DNA of 64,000 nucleotides from Botryosphaeria dothidea. Lineage: Eukaryota > Ascomycota > Dothideomycetes > Botryosphaeriales > Botryosphaeriaceae. The first letter of the stretch is position 1, and each line of letters opens with the position of its first letter. The notes beneath the pieces were generated by a model. That model did not search any database and had not been told where the DNA came from. It was given only the letters and a program-made list of their open reading frames with translations. The DNA is taken from NCBI GenBank assembly GCA_011503125.2, contig WWBZ02000033.1:372001-436000 (forward strand), given 5' to 3'. Below, piece by piece: positions 35,262-46,642 of this stretch. Made by a program: the position numbers and the translations under genes.

Positions 35262-36293
35262 ATGGGCTTCACCGACTTCGTCTCCGACGCTGGCCTTACC
35301 CGTACGTCTGCCTGCCGCCTGCCGCGCTGCCGGACTTGAGGCGCGGAAAATTTGACTAACTCAATGCCATCCAGTCCTTGACAGCTGGGCCAAGACCCAT
35401 AGCTACATCCTTGGGTGAGTGAACTCCAGCTATTCACCATTTCCTCGTGCCCGCACCCCTCTGCACCAGCCTGATGATGAGAAAAATTGGTCCGTGTTTA
35501 TGAGCGGCTTAAGACCCCGCAAATGAGTCGACAACAAGCGCTTTGCGCACCTCTGACACAGCTTCCGCTATACTGATTCTACATTGCACTCTACTTTTCA
35601 TTGCAATGGGAATCTGTGCTAACAGCACGTAGCTACGCTCCCTCCCAGGCCGATGTTGCAGTCTTCAAGGGCGTGAGCTCGGCCCCCGACGCCGCCAAGT
35701 ACCCCCACGCTGCTCGCTGGTACAAGCACATCGCTACTTTCGAGTCCGACTTCGCTACCCTGCCCGGTGACGCCTCCAAGCCCGTCACCGAGTACGGTCC
35801 CGAGGCCAGCGAGCTCACCGTCAACCCCGCCAAGGCCCCCGCTGCTGACGACGACGACGACGTTGACCTCTTCGGCTCTGACGACGAAGAGGAGGATGCC
35901 GAGGCCGTCAGGATCAGGGAAGAGCGACTGGCTGAGTACAACAAGAAGAAGGCCGGCAAGGTCAAGCCTGCCGCCAAGTCCATCGTCACCCTCGACGTGA
36001 AGCCCTGGGGTAAGCAAAAATTCTGGTCATGCAAAGAGAACCGCGTACTAAATAACTTCACAGATGATGAGACCAACATCGAGGAGATGGCCGCCAACGT
36101 CAGGGCCATCGAGCAGGACGGCCTTGTCTGGGGTGCCTCCAAGTTCGTTCCCGTTGGTTTCGGTATCAAGAAGCTCCAGATCAACCTGGTTATTGAGGAC
36201 GACAAGGTCTCTCTTGACGACCTCCAGGCGAAGATCGAGGAGGACGAGGACCACGTCCAGTCCACCGACGTCGTTGCCATGCAGAAGTTGTAG
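35262..36293 (+). CDS. Translation elongation factor 1-beta (eEF1B alpha, GDP/GTP exchange subunit)
   Basis: Recharges eEF1A with GTP during translation elongation in the cytosol. Exons 35262-35301, 35375-35414, 35633-36009 and 36064-36293 give 228 aa; introns are 73, 218 and 54 nt. The N-terminal domain has [14 protein letters not shown] and [13 protein letters not shown], the GST-C-like fold that binds eEF1B gamma. The acidic linker [11 protein letters not shown] holds a casein kinase II site. The C-terminal exchange domain runs from VTLDVKPW through [23 protein letters not shown] to the end VAMQKL; the penultimate Lys of this tail inserts at the eEF1A magnesium site in the yeast structure. 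All segments are intact. Orthologue of yeast TEF5/EFB1. Confidence 0.96.
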
Positions 36294-36739
36294 AGCGCGT
36301 TTTCCCTTCTCTCTCAAAAATTTCTAAGCCTCTATGACCATAAGCATTTCTTTTGCGCATTCGCTGGCATCATCCACATGCACAGCTCACGACAGGATAC
36401 TGGAGGTTAATGGATATGATGTCTTATGAGCGTTTTGCGTATAGATAAGCCAACAAAAAAAAGATGAAGATGGCATATCTCTTGACTCACGCAAGCTTCT
36501 GGTGAACGAATAATGAAATTTAAAATTGGCACATGAAACCGATTGAACGGATACACCTTTCTGTTCCAAGGTGCTCAGTGGTGGATCTGCACAAATCGAT
36601 GATGGGAGCTCCACGACCCCACGGTGTCAGGCTGTCTTCTGCGCGTCACCAACCCGTCTTGGCATCGCGAAATCTCCATCTCGGCAACTCCATCGATCAT
36701 CCTCCTCCACCACCTCCACCACCCAAAAACCCGAAAGCC
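36294..36739. other. Intergenic between eEF1B and EMC5
   Basis: About 450 bases, nothing recognised beyond a CCTCCACCA-rich tract just before the EMC5 start (about 36700-36725). Confidence 0.4.
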
Positions 36740-37288
36740 ATGGCTTTTCTTTCCGGTTTCCTCGTGGCCGTTGGCCTGCTCTTCCTCTCGCATGCGTACG
36801 TGTCCACTCCCAGCCATGCCGCCTTCACCGTGTCTCCAGAGCCGCCCAGCTGACCCGCCGCCTCCCTCCTACAGCGTCTACTCCGCGCATGAGCACTCTG
36901 CCCTGCACGCCTCTCCATCCATCCATACCTCATCGCTGCCGTCGCTGCCGGCCGACATCGTCGCCGAAACGCTTCTCTCCGTTCTCGTCGTCGTGACGGG
37001 CATCGTGCTGTCGTCGGCGCCGCTTAAGCCCATCCAGTGGAGCGTGTGGGCCGCCGAGGCCGAGCGGGAAGAAGCGCGTCGACGTATCGGTAAGGGCAGA
37101 AAGGTCGCTCCCGGCGAGACGCCTGGCGGGAACCCGTTTGCTTGGATCACGGAGGACAGGGTTGGTTTCTGGGATGGGAGGGTAAGCTGTCTTCTTCCAC
37201 TCGAATATGCTGATATGGTGCTAATGGCTGGGGATAGGGCAAGAGGAAGGACTTTGCCGACTGGGTCAGAGAGGGTGGACAGAGCTAG
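36740..37288 (+). CDS. EMC5: ER membrane protein complex subunit 5 (EMC5/MMGT1)
   Basis: Subunit of the ER membrane insertase EMC, earlier described as a magnesium transporter (MMGT1). Exons 36740-36795, 36875-37181 and 37238-37288 give 137 aa, matching the family. The first helix (FLSGFLVAVGLLFLSHA) is joined by the first intron to VYSAHEHSAL, the conserved lumenal A-Y-S-x-H motif. LPADIVAETLLSVLVVVTGIVLSSAPLKPIQW is the second helix region with the family's P-x-D-I-V-x-E start. The C-terminal cytosolic part holds NPFAWITEDRVGFWD and RKDFADWV. The three-exon structure explains why no single ORF covers it. Confident by motif order. Confidence 0.9.
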
Positions 37289-37633
37289 AGTGGTTCTTGA
37301 TAGCTTGAGGTAAGTCTTCAATGAACATCAACTCCCGCCCTGACGTGAGTACTGACAACGTTCTAGTTCAGATGCTTCATCCACGGCTTTGATATGACTA
37401 GACAGATGCAATTGGCAAAACGCCCCATTCAATTTTATCGCCTCTAGAACAAATGACTATCCCCACCAACTCCGCAATTCCCATTAGGCCGTGAACATTG
37501 CCATACATAGCCGCTACCAATTTTGACGTTTCCAGCTAATAACCCAACAAAGCTAGACGCCTCGACCATGCTTAACATTCTAGAAATACCAATATCAGAA
37601 TCGACGACCTTGTTTTTCAACCAGCGCGATGCC
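37289..37633. other. Convergent intergenic region, nothing recognised
   Basis: 3' flanks of EMC5 and of the DUF5519 gene. Confidence 0.4.
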
Positions 37634-38548
37634 TCACGACGTGTAAGCCTGCATCCTCCCGTACTGCTTCTCCCGGCATCCGAGACAGAACCTCTCGGGC
37701 ATATTCTTCCCCACCCATTCTGGATCTCCGTCACTCTCCCGGACAACACCAACGACTCGCTCATCGTTCTCCGACCTCGACCGGTCATCCCGCACGCCCT
37801 CCTCCTTTCCCACACAAACACCGCTCACCCACCACACGGCGGCCCCGACAATCCGCGCGACGACCTCGACCTCCTCCTCGTCCCGCGGCGCGTACACCAT
37901 GACGAAGTGCTTGGGCACGAAGCGCGAGAAGAAGCCGCCGCGCGCGATGGGATGGCGCTCGCCCCACCCCTTCTCGATGACCAGCTTCGCGTCGGCCGGG
38001 TACAGCGTCATGTGCAGGCTGCCGTCGCTGCCGTGCACGTGGCACACCTCCCCGCGGCAGGTGCGCGTCAGCGGCGACCGGCTGAACAGGCCCGTCCCGT
38101 GCTTCTCGAAGCATGACGTGCCCTCGGCCAGCGCGTTGCGCGGGTCGCCCACCAGCGCGCGCAGGCGCGCGACCAGCTGCGCGTAGGGCGCCGTGGGGGC
38201 GCCGTGCCGCTGGGTCGTCTGCCGGTGCGGCGCGATGCCGGCGACGTCGGGACGCGGGCCGTGGCGCGGGGGGAGGGAGGTGAGGTAGCCGTTTTGGCGC
38301 AGGTCGGCGGGGATGGGGGCGGGGATGCGGGTGTTGGGGAGGGCGAAGAGGGAGAGGAGCTTGATGCGGAGGTAGCCGGCGAGGGTTTGGGGCGTGCCGC
38401 CTGCGCCGAGCGAGAGGAAGGACTGGTAGTCGCGGTGGATGAAGTAGATGGCTGGAGGGAGGAGGATTAAGAGAGCGAGAAACGAGAGAGGGCCCGGTGC
38501 GGACGATGTTGGTTGCATTGAGGGTGGGAAGACGGTTTGGAGAGTCAT
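37634..38548 (-). CDS. Luciferase-domain (DUF5519) membrane-anchored protein
   Basis: Fungal protein of the DUF5519 / 'luciferase domain' family, biochemical role unknown. Single exon, 304 aa from ATG 38548, chosen because the first helix follows directly; in-frame codons upstream have no family match. One N-terminal hydrophobic segment (LSFLALLILLPPAIYFI) anchors it. The family core is clear: LPPRHGPRPDVAGIAPHRQTTQ, then CHVHGSDGSLHMTLYPADAKLVIEKGWGERHPIARGG and RFVPKHFVMVYAPRDEEEVEVVARIVGAAVWWVSG. The tail after WWVSG (about 60 residues) looks non-conserved and may be affected by an unrecognised intron or simply be lineage specific. The domain name does not imply light emission. Confidence 0.85.
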   Translation of the reverse strand: MTLQTVFPPSMQPTSSAPGPLSFLALLILLPPAIYFIHRDYQSFLSLGAGGTPQTLAGYLRIKLLSLFALPNTRIPAPIPADLRQNGYLTSLPPRHGPRPDVAGIAPHRQTTQRHGAPTAPYAQLVARLRALVGDPRNALAEGTSCFEKHGTGLFSRSPLTRTCRGEVCHVHGSDGSLHMTLYPADAKLVIEKGWGERHPIARGGFFSRFVPKHFVMVYAPRDEEEVEVVARIVGAAVWWVSGVCVGKEEGVRDDRSRSENDERVVGVVRESDGDPEWVGKNMPERFCLGCREKQYGRMQAYTS

Positions 38549-39788
38549 GATGGCCGGATGGATCGGCGATGTACGGGAGGGAAAAAGGTGGGTGGAATGG
38601 GGGGAGGACACTGCAGTGCTCGAATGCCTTCGACTTCGGGCTGGCCTTTTTGTACTCGATCCATGAGGACAGGGCGACCAACGCCCTGGTTCCTGGTGGT
38701 TCGATTCGATCGAGAGGGATAACGGCACGCAAGAAGCACACGCGTGGTGGCGCGTCACGGCTACTGTGCGGTCAGGGCAACGTTGACTGCTGTCCGCTTG
38801 TTTGCCTTCAGTGCAGTTTGTTCGCTGCCGCCGCCGCCGCCGCTATCGGCTCGCCTCAAAAAATAGCAAGCTCTTCACTTCGCCTGTTGGCCGCGCTGGC
38901 TTGCGGTTGGGCTGCTGCACAGCTTATGCTTCCTGTGCTTCTCGCACTGCTGCTGCGTCCCTTATCGTGTGGCTGCGTGATTGGCTCGCTGGAGTCCACT
39001 GTCTGAGCTCTGCAACGCTTCGACTGAGTCGGGAGCGTCGTGGCGGTGACCGGTGGTTGGGAAAGGATGGGAGGATCGAGAACGCCTTTTTGCTCTCTGT
39101 GAAATTAAAGGAAGAAGGTTGTAGGGCCTGGCCGATGTGCTGGTAACCGCCGGATAACCGAAGAATCAGGAAGAAGATTCCGGCATGGCTGTGCAGTAAG
39201 TAAGTCAGGAGAGAGGCTGTTTTTGCGTTTGGGTGAGGAGGTCATGGTCAGCCCGCTGCAAGCTGCAAAAGCATGATGAGCCCCGGCATGGATGTTGGTG
39301 CTTGGGGAGGGGATTTTCCGCGGGGATGTGACGTTCTTGTGACATGTGTCTAGCGGCCTACACGCGGGTTGCACGCCGGCAACAAGGGGGAAAACCAAGC
39401 AGCAACCAGTGACGAAGAATGCAGGAACACCCGATGACCTGTGATCATTCTGGTGGAGGCAGGTTGATCAACAACGCATGCAACCAAGTTTCGAGTCGGT
39501 CAGCTTGCCGCCGCCGCGGTACCCGTCAAGGGCCGCTGCGGGATCAAGGGGTCGCCGGGATTAATGGTCCCCAAGCAGTAATTATCCCGCATGCCATTCG
39601 TTGTCGGCAGAAAGTAGAAAGACGTAGAATATATTATCCTCATACCGTTACACATGGGTACACCGACTGATGGTCGCCTGGATGCTTTTTGAGCAAACGC
39701 AAACGCAGCAAACTCCTTAGCGCCAAGCGTGTGCACTTGGGCATGCAATTGTAGAAGTCATAAAGTAAGTGCCACATGGACTCCACGT
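38549..39788. other. Intergenic, 5' flank of the DUF5519 gene
   Basis: About 1.2 kb; short ORFs only. It includes the 3' flank of the Sas10 gene. Nothing recognised. Confidence 0.4.
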
Positions 39789-41815
39789 CTACAACTTTAT
39801 ACTCTTCACCAAACCCTTCTTGATACCCGTCGTTTCTCCCTTGTATCCGCCACGGCCTTCGCCGCCCTTGTAGACTTGCCTGATGCTGCTCAGCTTCTTC
39901 TTCTTTTCCTCGTACTTCTTCTTCTTCTTGACACGCGGGTTGCGCACGTCCTTCTTGCGATGCGGCGTAAGACCCTTGTTCTTTGCGATGGCGTAGCTGA
40001 TCTTTCTCTTCCCGTCCGCGCCGATCTTTTCCCTCTCGATAACCTGTGCGCCCTCGCGAGCTGCTTGTGCGTAGGCTGCCGCCGCCGCTGCCTTGTCGGC
40101 CTTCTTTTGCTTTGAGCGAGCAGCAACCAAGTCGTAGTATTCATCATCCTCGCTGGCAGCCTCTTCCCTAATTTGCTCCGCCTGCCGCCTGTCTTCCTCA
40201 TCACTCTCACCGCCAAGTTCTTGCTCAGGCAAAAGTGCCTTTTTGCCACGTTTCTCCGCTTCAGCCATGAGTCTAGCCTGACGATCTTTGAGACGTTCGC
40301 GGTAAGGAATATCCGCGTCTCCACCGACATCCTTACCAGCTGCATCTCGCTTGTTCTGCTTCTGTGCAATCTGGGAGGTGTAGAAACGCAAGCTCTTCTT
40401 CTTCCTGAGTTTCTCATCCAACTCGTGTTTGGAAAGTTCCGTCTCGTCACCAAAGTCAGAGTCTTCGTCGTTCGCAAAAGTAGCAGCAGAAGATTTAATC
40501 GACTTCTTCGTCTTGGGGGCCTTGCGCAGAGCATCTTTGTGAGTGAGAGAAGACAAAGCAGCAAGCTCTTCTTCGGTTTTCCGTAGCCGTTCAGCTCGCT
40601 TAGCTTCGGCTGCGGCTTGGGCGGCTTCTGCGGCACGTTGTGCTTTAGTCTTCTTTTTGGTCTTAGGCGGCGCCATTGTTCCTTCGGAAATGCGGGGTTC
40701 AATGTCCATGGGTGAGACATCATCGCCCTGCTCCTCCTCGATAGCCTCCAGCTCATTGCTAGTGTCGCTGTCTGCGATCTTGTTGGCAATAGACAAGCCC
40801 TTCACCTTACCCCACAGCTCGCGGCATTGAACCAATCCCTCCATGACCGGGTGGTCACGCAGCTCCGCGGGTGACAGCGCTACAACCTGGTTTCCGCCCA
40901 TTGCCGATGAGGTTGATGTGAGAAGAGCGAAGTACATGGTCAATGCAGCAAGATAAGCGGCCAAAGCTCTGTACTTGATGACTGCAGCTGGCGTCTTGAA
41001 ATTCTTGCTCTCGCCAGTAATCCTCGCAGCTCGTTGTTGCTGCATTTTCTGGGCGGCAGCGGCGGCAAGCGCTAGTTCGTTGTAGAGTGGTTGTAGATCA
41101 AGGAATTCCTTCGAAAGCGGCTCAAACTCGGGGTATCTGGTCTTGAGAAGCTTAAGGCGGTCCGTAGGGCTCATATCGTCCGTGATTTGCACCTGTGGCA
41201 GAACCTCAATGACAACCTCGCCGTCCGCCTCTTCAGCCTCCTCTTTGTCCGCATCCAGCCATTCCGACTCGTCAAAGCCAAAGTCAGCCTCATTCATGCG
41301 CTCCAAGTGCTTTTTCTGGAGACGCAAAGCCTCCTTCTCCTCGTCAAGCGCATCTTGCTCGGTTTCTATGGCATCGGCGTTGTAGTAGTCCTTTTTCGAA
41401 GCACCCCAAGCTTCGTCCTCTTCCTCTTCTTCGTCTACTAGAGCTTCCGAACCGGATTCGTCTGATCTTTCGCCTTCTCTACCAGCGTGCTCATCATAGT
41501 CATCTTCGTCATCTTCGGATTGCTCGGAGTAGGCAAGGACTTCTTCGTCGGACGGCTCGAGGAGCTGGTCTAGCAGATTGTCAGTTGCAGTGCTCTTGAG
41601 AGACCTGCACAATCCCATGGGCGCATACCTTTCTCCTGCCATTTCCGCTGTCTCTTAGCCTCGGGACCCTCGTCTAGCAATATCTTGTCGCGGTTGATGT
41701 GAAATTCGTCCTCGGAATCGGCGACATCCTGGTAAGTGCTAATGGCAAGCTTCGAGCTTTGCGCATCGCCCTTGCTCGGCTTGAGCTGGCCAGAGGCCTT
41801 TCTCTTCTTCGCCAT
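39789..41815 (-). CDS. SAS10: Sas10/Utp3 small-subunit processome protein
   Basis: Nucleolar component of the U3 snoRNP/SSU processome needed for 18S rRNA maturation; yeast Sas10 also affects silencing. Exons 41815-41629 and 41569-39789 give 655 aa. The splice restores KRQRKWQEKDQLLEPSDEEVLAY, a conserved N-terminal block. Acidic stretches and Lys/Arg-rich segments alternate throughout, as expected. A central Sas10/C1D (Utp3) domain runs from about residue 190 (LKLLKTRYPEFEPLSKEFLDLQPLYNEL). The C-terminal Sas10 domain is intact: GKRKISYAIAKNKGLTPHRKKDVRNPRVKKKKKYE ending KGLVKSIKL. It shares a 217-bp divergent promoter with TSC10. Confidence 0.95.
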
Positions 41816-42032
41816 GGCGTTGGTGGGAAGGTGGACTGAGGCGGGTGTGCAGAGCGTGGGTTTGCCTCCGCATGCGCCGAGAGATTGGATTTGCGCGCAC
41901 TTTTTTTGCCGCGGGCGGTGAGCTAGCGCCCATTGCCAGCTGCCCCGAGCTTCCGCCCGCCAAAGCGCGGCAGTCGAGCTGTCTGACATCCGCTTTCCTT
42001 CCTGCGGTGTGATACGCCGTCAATTGTTCGAA
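41816..42032. promoter_or_regulatory. 217-bp divergent promoter of SAS10 and TSC10
   Basis: The two start codons are 217 bases apart with no room for a further gene, so the promoter must be bidirectional. No factor site stands out. Confidence 0.5.
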
Positions 42033-43230
42033 ATGGCACTTGGCTTACAGACAGCATCGGCACTATTGCTTGTATTTTTCGTCATTCTTGCCGCAGACAT
42101 CATGGGTCTCTTTAGCAGGAAGAATCATTTCCAGGTTGATGGCAGGGTAATACGCGCCTCCACGTACACACTCGCCCGCCGCTGATGTATCTACAGACTG
42201 TTGTTATCACCGGCGGTTCCCAAGGCATGGGTAGAGGCCTTGGCAAGCTTCTCGCCCAGAAGGGTGCCAATGTGGTCATCGTCGCGCGCGATCCGAAGAA
42301 GCTAGAATCCGCGCTCGAGTACATTTCGGTATTACTGCAATTTTCCGGTTCTGGGGTTTTGTCTGGGGTTGTTGCTGACTTGAACAGGGCGCAAGAGTCA
42401 ATGCATCCCAACGGTTCCACTACATCAGCGCAGACGTTACAAAGCCCGAAGAAAACGATCGTATTATCGCAGAAGTAACAGCTTGGAATAACAACCAACC
42501 TCCGGATGTTGTTTGGGCAAACGCGGGCATGGCCATACCCAGGTTGCTCTTGGACGCACCTGTGGAGGAGCTGCGGCAACACATGGATATCAATTACTTC
42601 GGCGCCGTGTTCCTAGCCCAGTCGACCTTGAGGGCCTGGACGAAGCCTGCCACTCCTACCGACTCTTCTCCCCCGCGCTCTCCGCTTCCTCGCCATTTCA
42701 TCATAACGTCCTCGAGCGCTGCCTTTGTTGGTGTAGCTGGCTATGCACCATATAGCCCTGCGAAGGCTGCTCTTCGCAACCTGGCCGACGCTCTGCGTCA
42801 GGAGGTACAATTGTACAATGGCAGTCGTCACCACAGCTCTGGCTCTCCAAATCCCGAGATTAAGGTTCATATTGTTTGCCCCGGTACAATTACTAGCCCC
42901 GGTCATGCCAACGAGCAAGAGACAAAGCACCCTGTGACCAAGATATTGGAGGAGGGTGATCCAGAACAAAGTGAGGATGAAGTTGCAGCAGCATCAGTCA
43001 AAGAGCTTGAGAAAGGCTACTATCTCATTGCTACTAACTACTTGGCAAAGGCCATGAGGGCCGGCACCCTCAGCGGAAGCCCCAGAAATAACTGGTTCGT
43101 CGACACAATTCTTAGCTGGATCGTGAGCCTCGCCTGGCTATTCATACAGCCAGACCTTGAGGGCAAAGCGTGGAAGTACGGAAAGCAGCACGGTGCACCC
43201 AACCACAACAAAGCTGCCGGGAGCAAGTAA
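42033..43230 (+). CDS. TSC10: 3-ketodihydrosphingosine reductase
   Basis: ER-membrane short-chain dehydrogenase that reduces 3-ketosphinganine to dihydrosphingosine with NADPH, the second step of sphingolipid synthesis. Exons 42033-42146, 42197-42328 and 42388-43230 give 362 aa. An N-terminal helix (ASALLLVFFVILAADIMGLF) anchors it. Cofactor motif TGGSQGMGRG follows the first intron; NAG, the SSSAAFVG strand with catalytic Ser, and Y-S-P-A-K (Tyr/Lys pair) are present, then HIVCPGTITSPG. A second hydrophobic stretch (FVDTILSWIVSLAWLFI) lies near the C-terminus, as in Tsc10/KDSR. All catalytic residues are intact. Confidence 0.95.
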
Positions 43231-43529
43231 TTATTCGTCGACGATTCTGTGGCAATTTATCACATACCGTGAATAATGCTAGCCGTAATGCAAAATACAT
43301 GTTATTGGTCACTTTTTTAGTTCAGACTAAGCTCAAATAGTCATCAGAGGCGAGTTGTTTCCTGTTTGACGTTCTTTCTGGTTTTCTCGACTTCCTGAGG
43401 ATAGCGCGTTGGTGCCTGGCGAATTCTGTCAAAGTCCAGTCTTCTTGAGCGCACCAACCAATCCAAATCCCACAAATCAATACGTTTCGAACGTCACGTC
43501 TGATATCACACACCTCACGCTACAGCGCT

Positions 43530-46500
43530 ATGGCTTTCATGATACCGCGGAAACGCGAGCGAGCGGGATCTGTCCCCTCAAACGCCTCAAGCCGTACCCC
43601 GCGCAGCCATGCTTCAACTGCGCATTCCTCAGGCCTCAGGACACAAATGCCGTCAAGCGCAATTCCACGGCTTTCACAACGGGTCGTACAGTGGCGGTCT
43701 TCACCACCGCCATCGGACACAGCAACGGCGGCCGAATCAGCTCGGCTTGATCGCCTAAGTGAAGCAGGTGAAGCTGACATCGACGCGCTGGATGAGATCA
43801 TCATGGCCGTCGAAATAAAAGAGCGTGGCACAGTTGGCTGTGCGTACTACGTGGCGCGTGAGGAGAAGTTATACTTCATGGAAGACATGAAGTTTGGCGA
43901 CATTGAGACCATTGACGCCTGTGAGTGCATCGTCCTTTCGTTAGCCGTCCAGCTCACTCATGCTTTCGCAGTGAAGCTATATGCTAATCCGACGGTGGTT
44001 CTCATCTCTACGAAGGCCGATGACGCGGTCATGGACAAGCTCGATCCCGAACGCAGGAGTGTCGGATCCGTAGATGGCTCACGTACGCCGCTTCGAATTC
44101 CTTCTTGTCTAATTTCACGATCTGACTGACTTACCTCGTGCATCAGGTGACCAGTTTGCTTTACCATATATCCTTGAAGTCCGTCCAGCCACAGAGTTTT
44201 ACTACGAGGCAGGCAAAAACAAGCTCATCAACCTGAAGATTGGCTCCACTAAAGGGCCAGGCGTAACATTCACTATGCCTGGCGATATCCATACAAACGG
44301 TGGATATGATGACGGTGACGATGTGGGACGCCAAGAGCATCTCCTGAGGCTTTCCGGATGGATCAACATGGAGAGCAGAATTACTGTGGGTTGTGCAGGT
44401 GCTGTTCTGGCCTATATCCACAGGCGTAGGACAATTGCCTTTCTTCCTGGAGATCAAGCCGCAAACGACATGTTTCGTGTATCCACTATCCAGATGTTCA
44501 CCTTGAAAAGCACCATGTAAGTGCCAAGTCTACCAAATGCCGTTTCGTATACTGAATGATACCAGGTTCATCAACACGGATACATTGCTGTCGCTCCAAA
44601 TTTCACAATCAGAATACCATCCCCACTCGCACAATCAAGGGCCGACGAAATCAAATGCTGGATCGAAGGAAGGCCTCTCAGTTTATGGATTGTTCCATCA
44701 TCTCGCCAGGACCCCACAGGGAAAGCACCTACTTCGGCAATATTTCCTCCGGCCGAGTCTCGAACTGGAAGTCATCAACAGACGCCTGGACTCCATCACC
44801 ATCTTCGTCAGACCCGATAACTCCAACCCAATGGGCCAGCTTGTGGAGAACCTAAAGAAAATCAAGAACATGAGAGTCACCATGGTCAACATGCGGAAAG
44901 GCGTCAACGCGGGTCCCGGCAGGAAGCAGGGCATCACAAGCGGTCTCTGGTCTAGAGTTCGTCTGTTTGCTTACCATGTCCTGAAGATCAAGGATGCGTT
45001 TCAAGAAATGAATGCTGCGGACAGGCTGCCAATACGGAATCAAATCTTCGCGACTTGTGACTTTCAAAGCCTCGCCCGTGTCGGAAAGAAGATTCAAGAA
45101 ATCATTGATTTCGAGCAGTCAGAAGTGCAACATCGTACAGTTGTCCGAATGGGAGTCGATGAAGAACTTGACAACATGAAGCAGACATACGACGGAATAG
45201 AATTTCTTCTGTCTCATGTTGCCAACGACATCGCTCATCGAGTTCCTGCAATACTTGGAGCCAGTATCAACGTAATCTTCTTTCCACAGATTGGGTTCCT
45301 CGTCACCGTTCCGGTTGATCCAGAGACAGGCCAGGGAACTTGGGAGGGTTCAGAACAGGACGTGTGGGAACGTATGTTCACCAGTGAGGAACATGCATAC
45401 TACAAGAACGACCACATGCGTGAACTGGACGACCGCTTTGGAGATGTCTATGGATCGATTTGCGACAGAGAAATCGAAATCACCCACGACCTGGCACAAT
45501 ATGTGTTGGAGTTCGAAGAGGCTTTTATCAGAGCGTCCGATATCTTCGCGGAACTGGATGTTTTGCTGGCTCTTGCCCAGGGAGCGAAGATGCACAAGCT
45601 TACGAGACCAAAGGTCGTGGAGGATAATGTCATCCAGATCAAAGCAGGCCGTCACCCACTTCAAGAGCTTACAGTCCCTTCCTATATCGCCAATGACACG
45701 CTCATCGTTGGTCCTGCTGGCGCTGAGCCTATGGTCGAGCAGGGATCATCGGAGATCCCAACGACCGAGCGTTCGAATGCACCAACTAGCTCCGCAGCAA
45801 TGGATGGCCCGAACATGCTGATCTTGACTGGACCAAATTATTCTGGAAAAAGCGTTTACATGAAGCAAGTGGCGATCATAGTCTACATGGCGCACGTCGG
45901 CAGTTTCGTCCCGGCGGAAAGTGCCCGGATTGGTCTTACTGACAAGATACTCACGCGTATTGCGACCCGTGAATCGGTCTCCCGGATCCAGAGCGCTTTC
46001 ATGATCGACTTACAACAAGTCTCCATAGCTCTTAGTTTAGCAACTCCTCGCAGCTTGCTTGTCATTGACGAGTTTGGAAAGGGCACAGACTCCAATGACG
46101 GCGCCGGCCTGGTTTGCGGGGTCTTCCAATATCTTCTCAACCTTGGAACCAAGTGTCCCAAAGTTCTCGGGGCCACGCACTTCCATGAGATCTTCGAAGA
46201 AGGCTACATGCTGTACCATCCGGCCTTGCAGTTCGGCCACATGGAGGTTCGCGTCGACTCGGCGAAGAAGGAAATCGACGAACAGATCACTTACCTATAT
46301 AACTTCCGCGTCGGTCGTAGCATATCGAGCTTCGGAAGTTGCTGCGCGGCTATGAACGGCATCAGCAAGGAAGTCGTGAAACGCGCCGAGGATTTGATTC
46401 TCATGGCTGTGAAGGGAGAAGATCTCGTTGCAGCATGCACCATCATGCCGGCTCATGAGAGGGTCGAGCTGGTGGCAGCGGAAAGCATCGCGAGGGCGTT

Positions 46501-46642
46501 CCTTGCTGCGGACTTTGGAGCGGTTGAAGATGAGGATCCGCGAAGGCTGCTGGATGATATTCTCGCAGCGACGATGTCGACCACGTATGACGATATGACG
46601 GTGGATTCGGATACAACGAGCGCTTACGAGACCTCATTCTGA
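43530..46642 (+). CDS. MSH5: MutS homologue MSH5 (meiotic crossover factor)
   Basis: Partner of Msh4 in MutS-gamma, the clamp that stabilises Holliday junction intermediates in meiosis. Exons 43530-43920, 43972-44082, 44147-44516 and 44566-46642 give 982 aa with consistent phases. Residues 1-75 are Ser/Arg-rich. After splicing, SRDQFALPYILEVRP is the connector block and SKEGLSVYGLFHHLARTPQGKHLLRQYFLRPSLE is the MutS III lever block diagnostic for MSH5. The ATPase has Walker A TGPNYSGKS, signature RESVSRIQSAFMIDLQQ, Walker B LLVIDEFGKGTDSNDG and THFHEIF. The mismatch-recognition domain I is absent, as expected for MSH4/5. The start MAFMIPRKRER has a second ATG three codons on. No lesion is seen, so meiosis genes appear maintained. 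Confidence 0.95.
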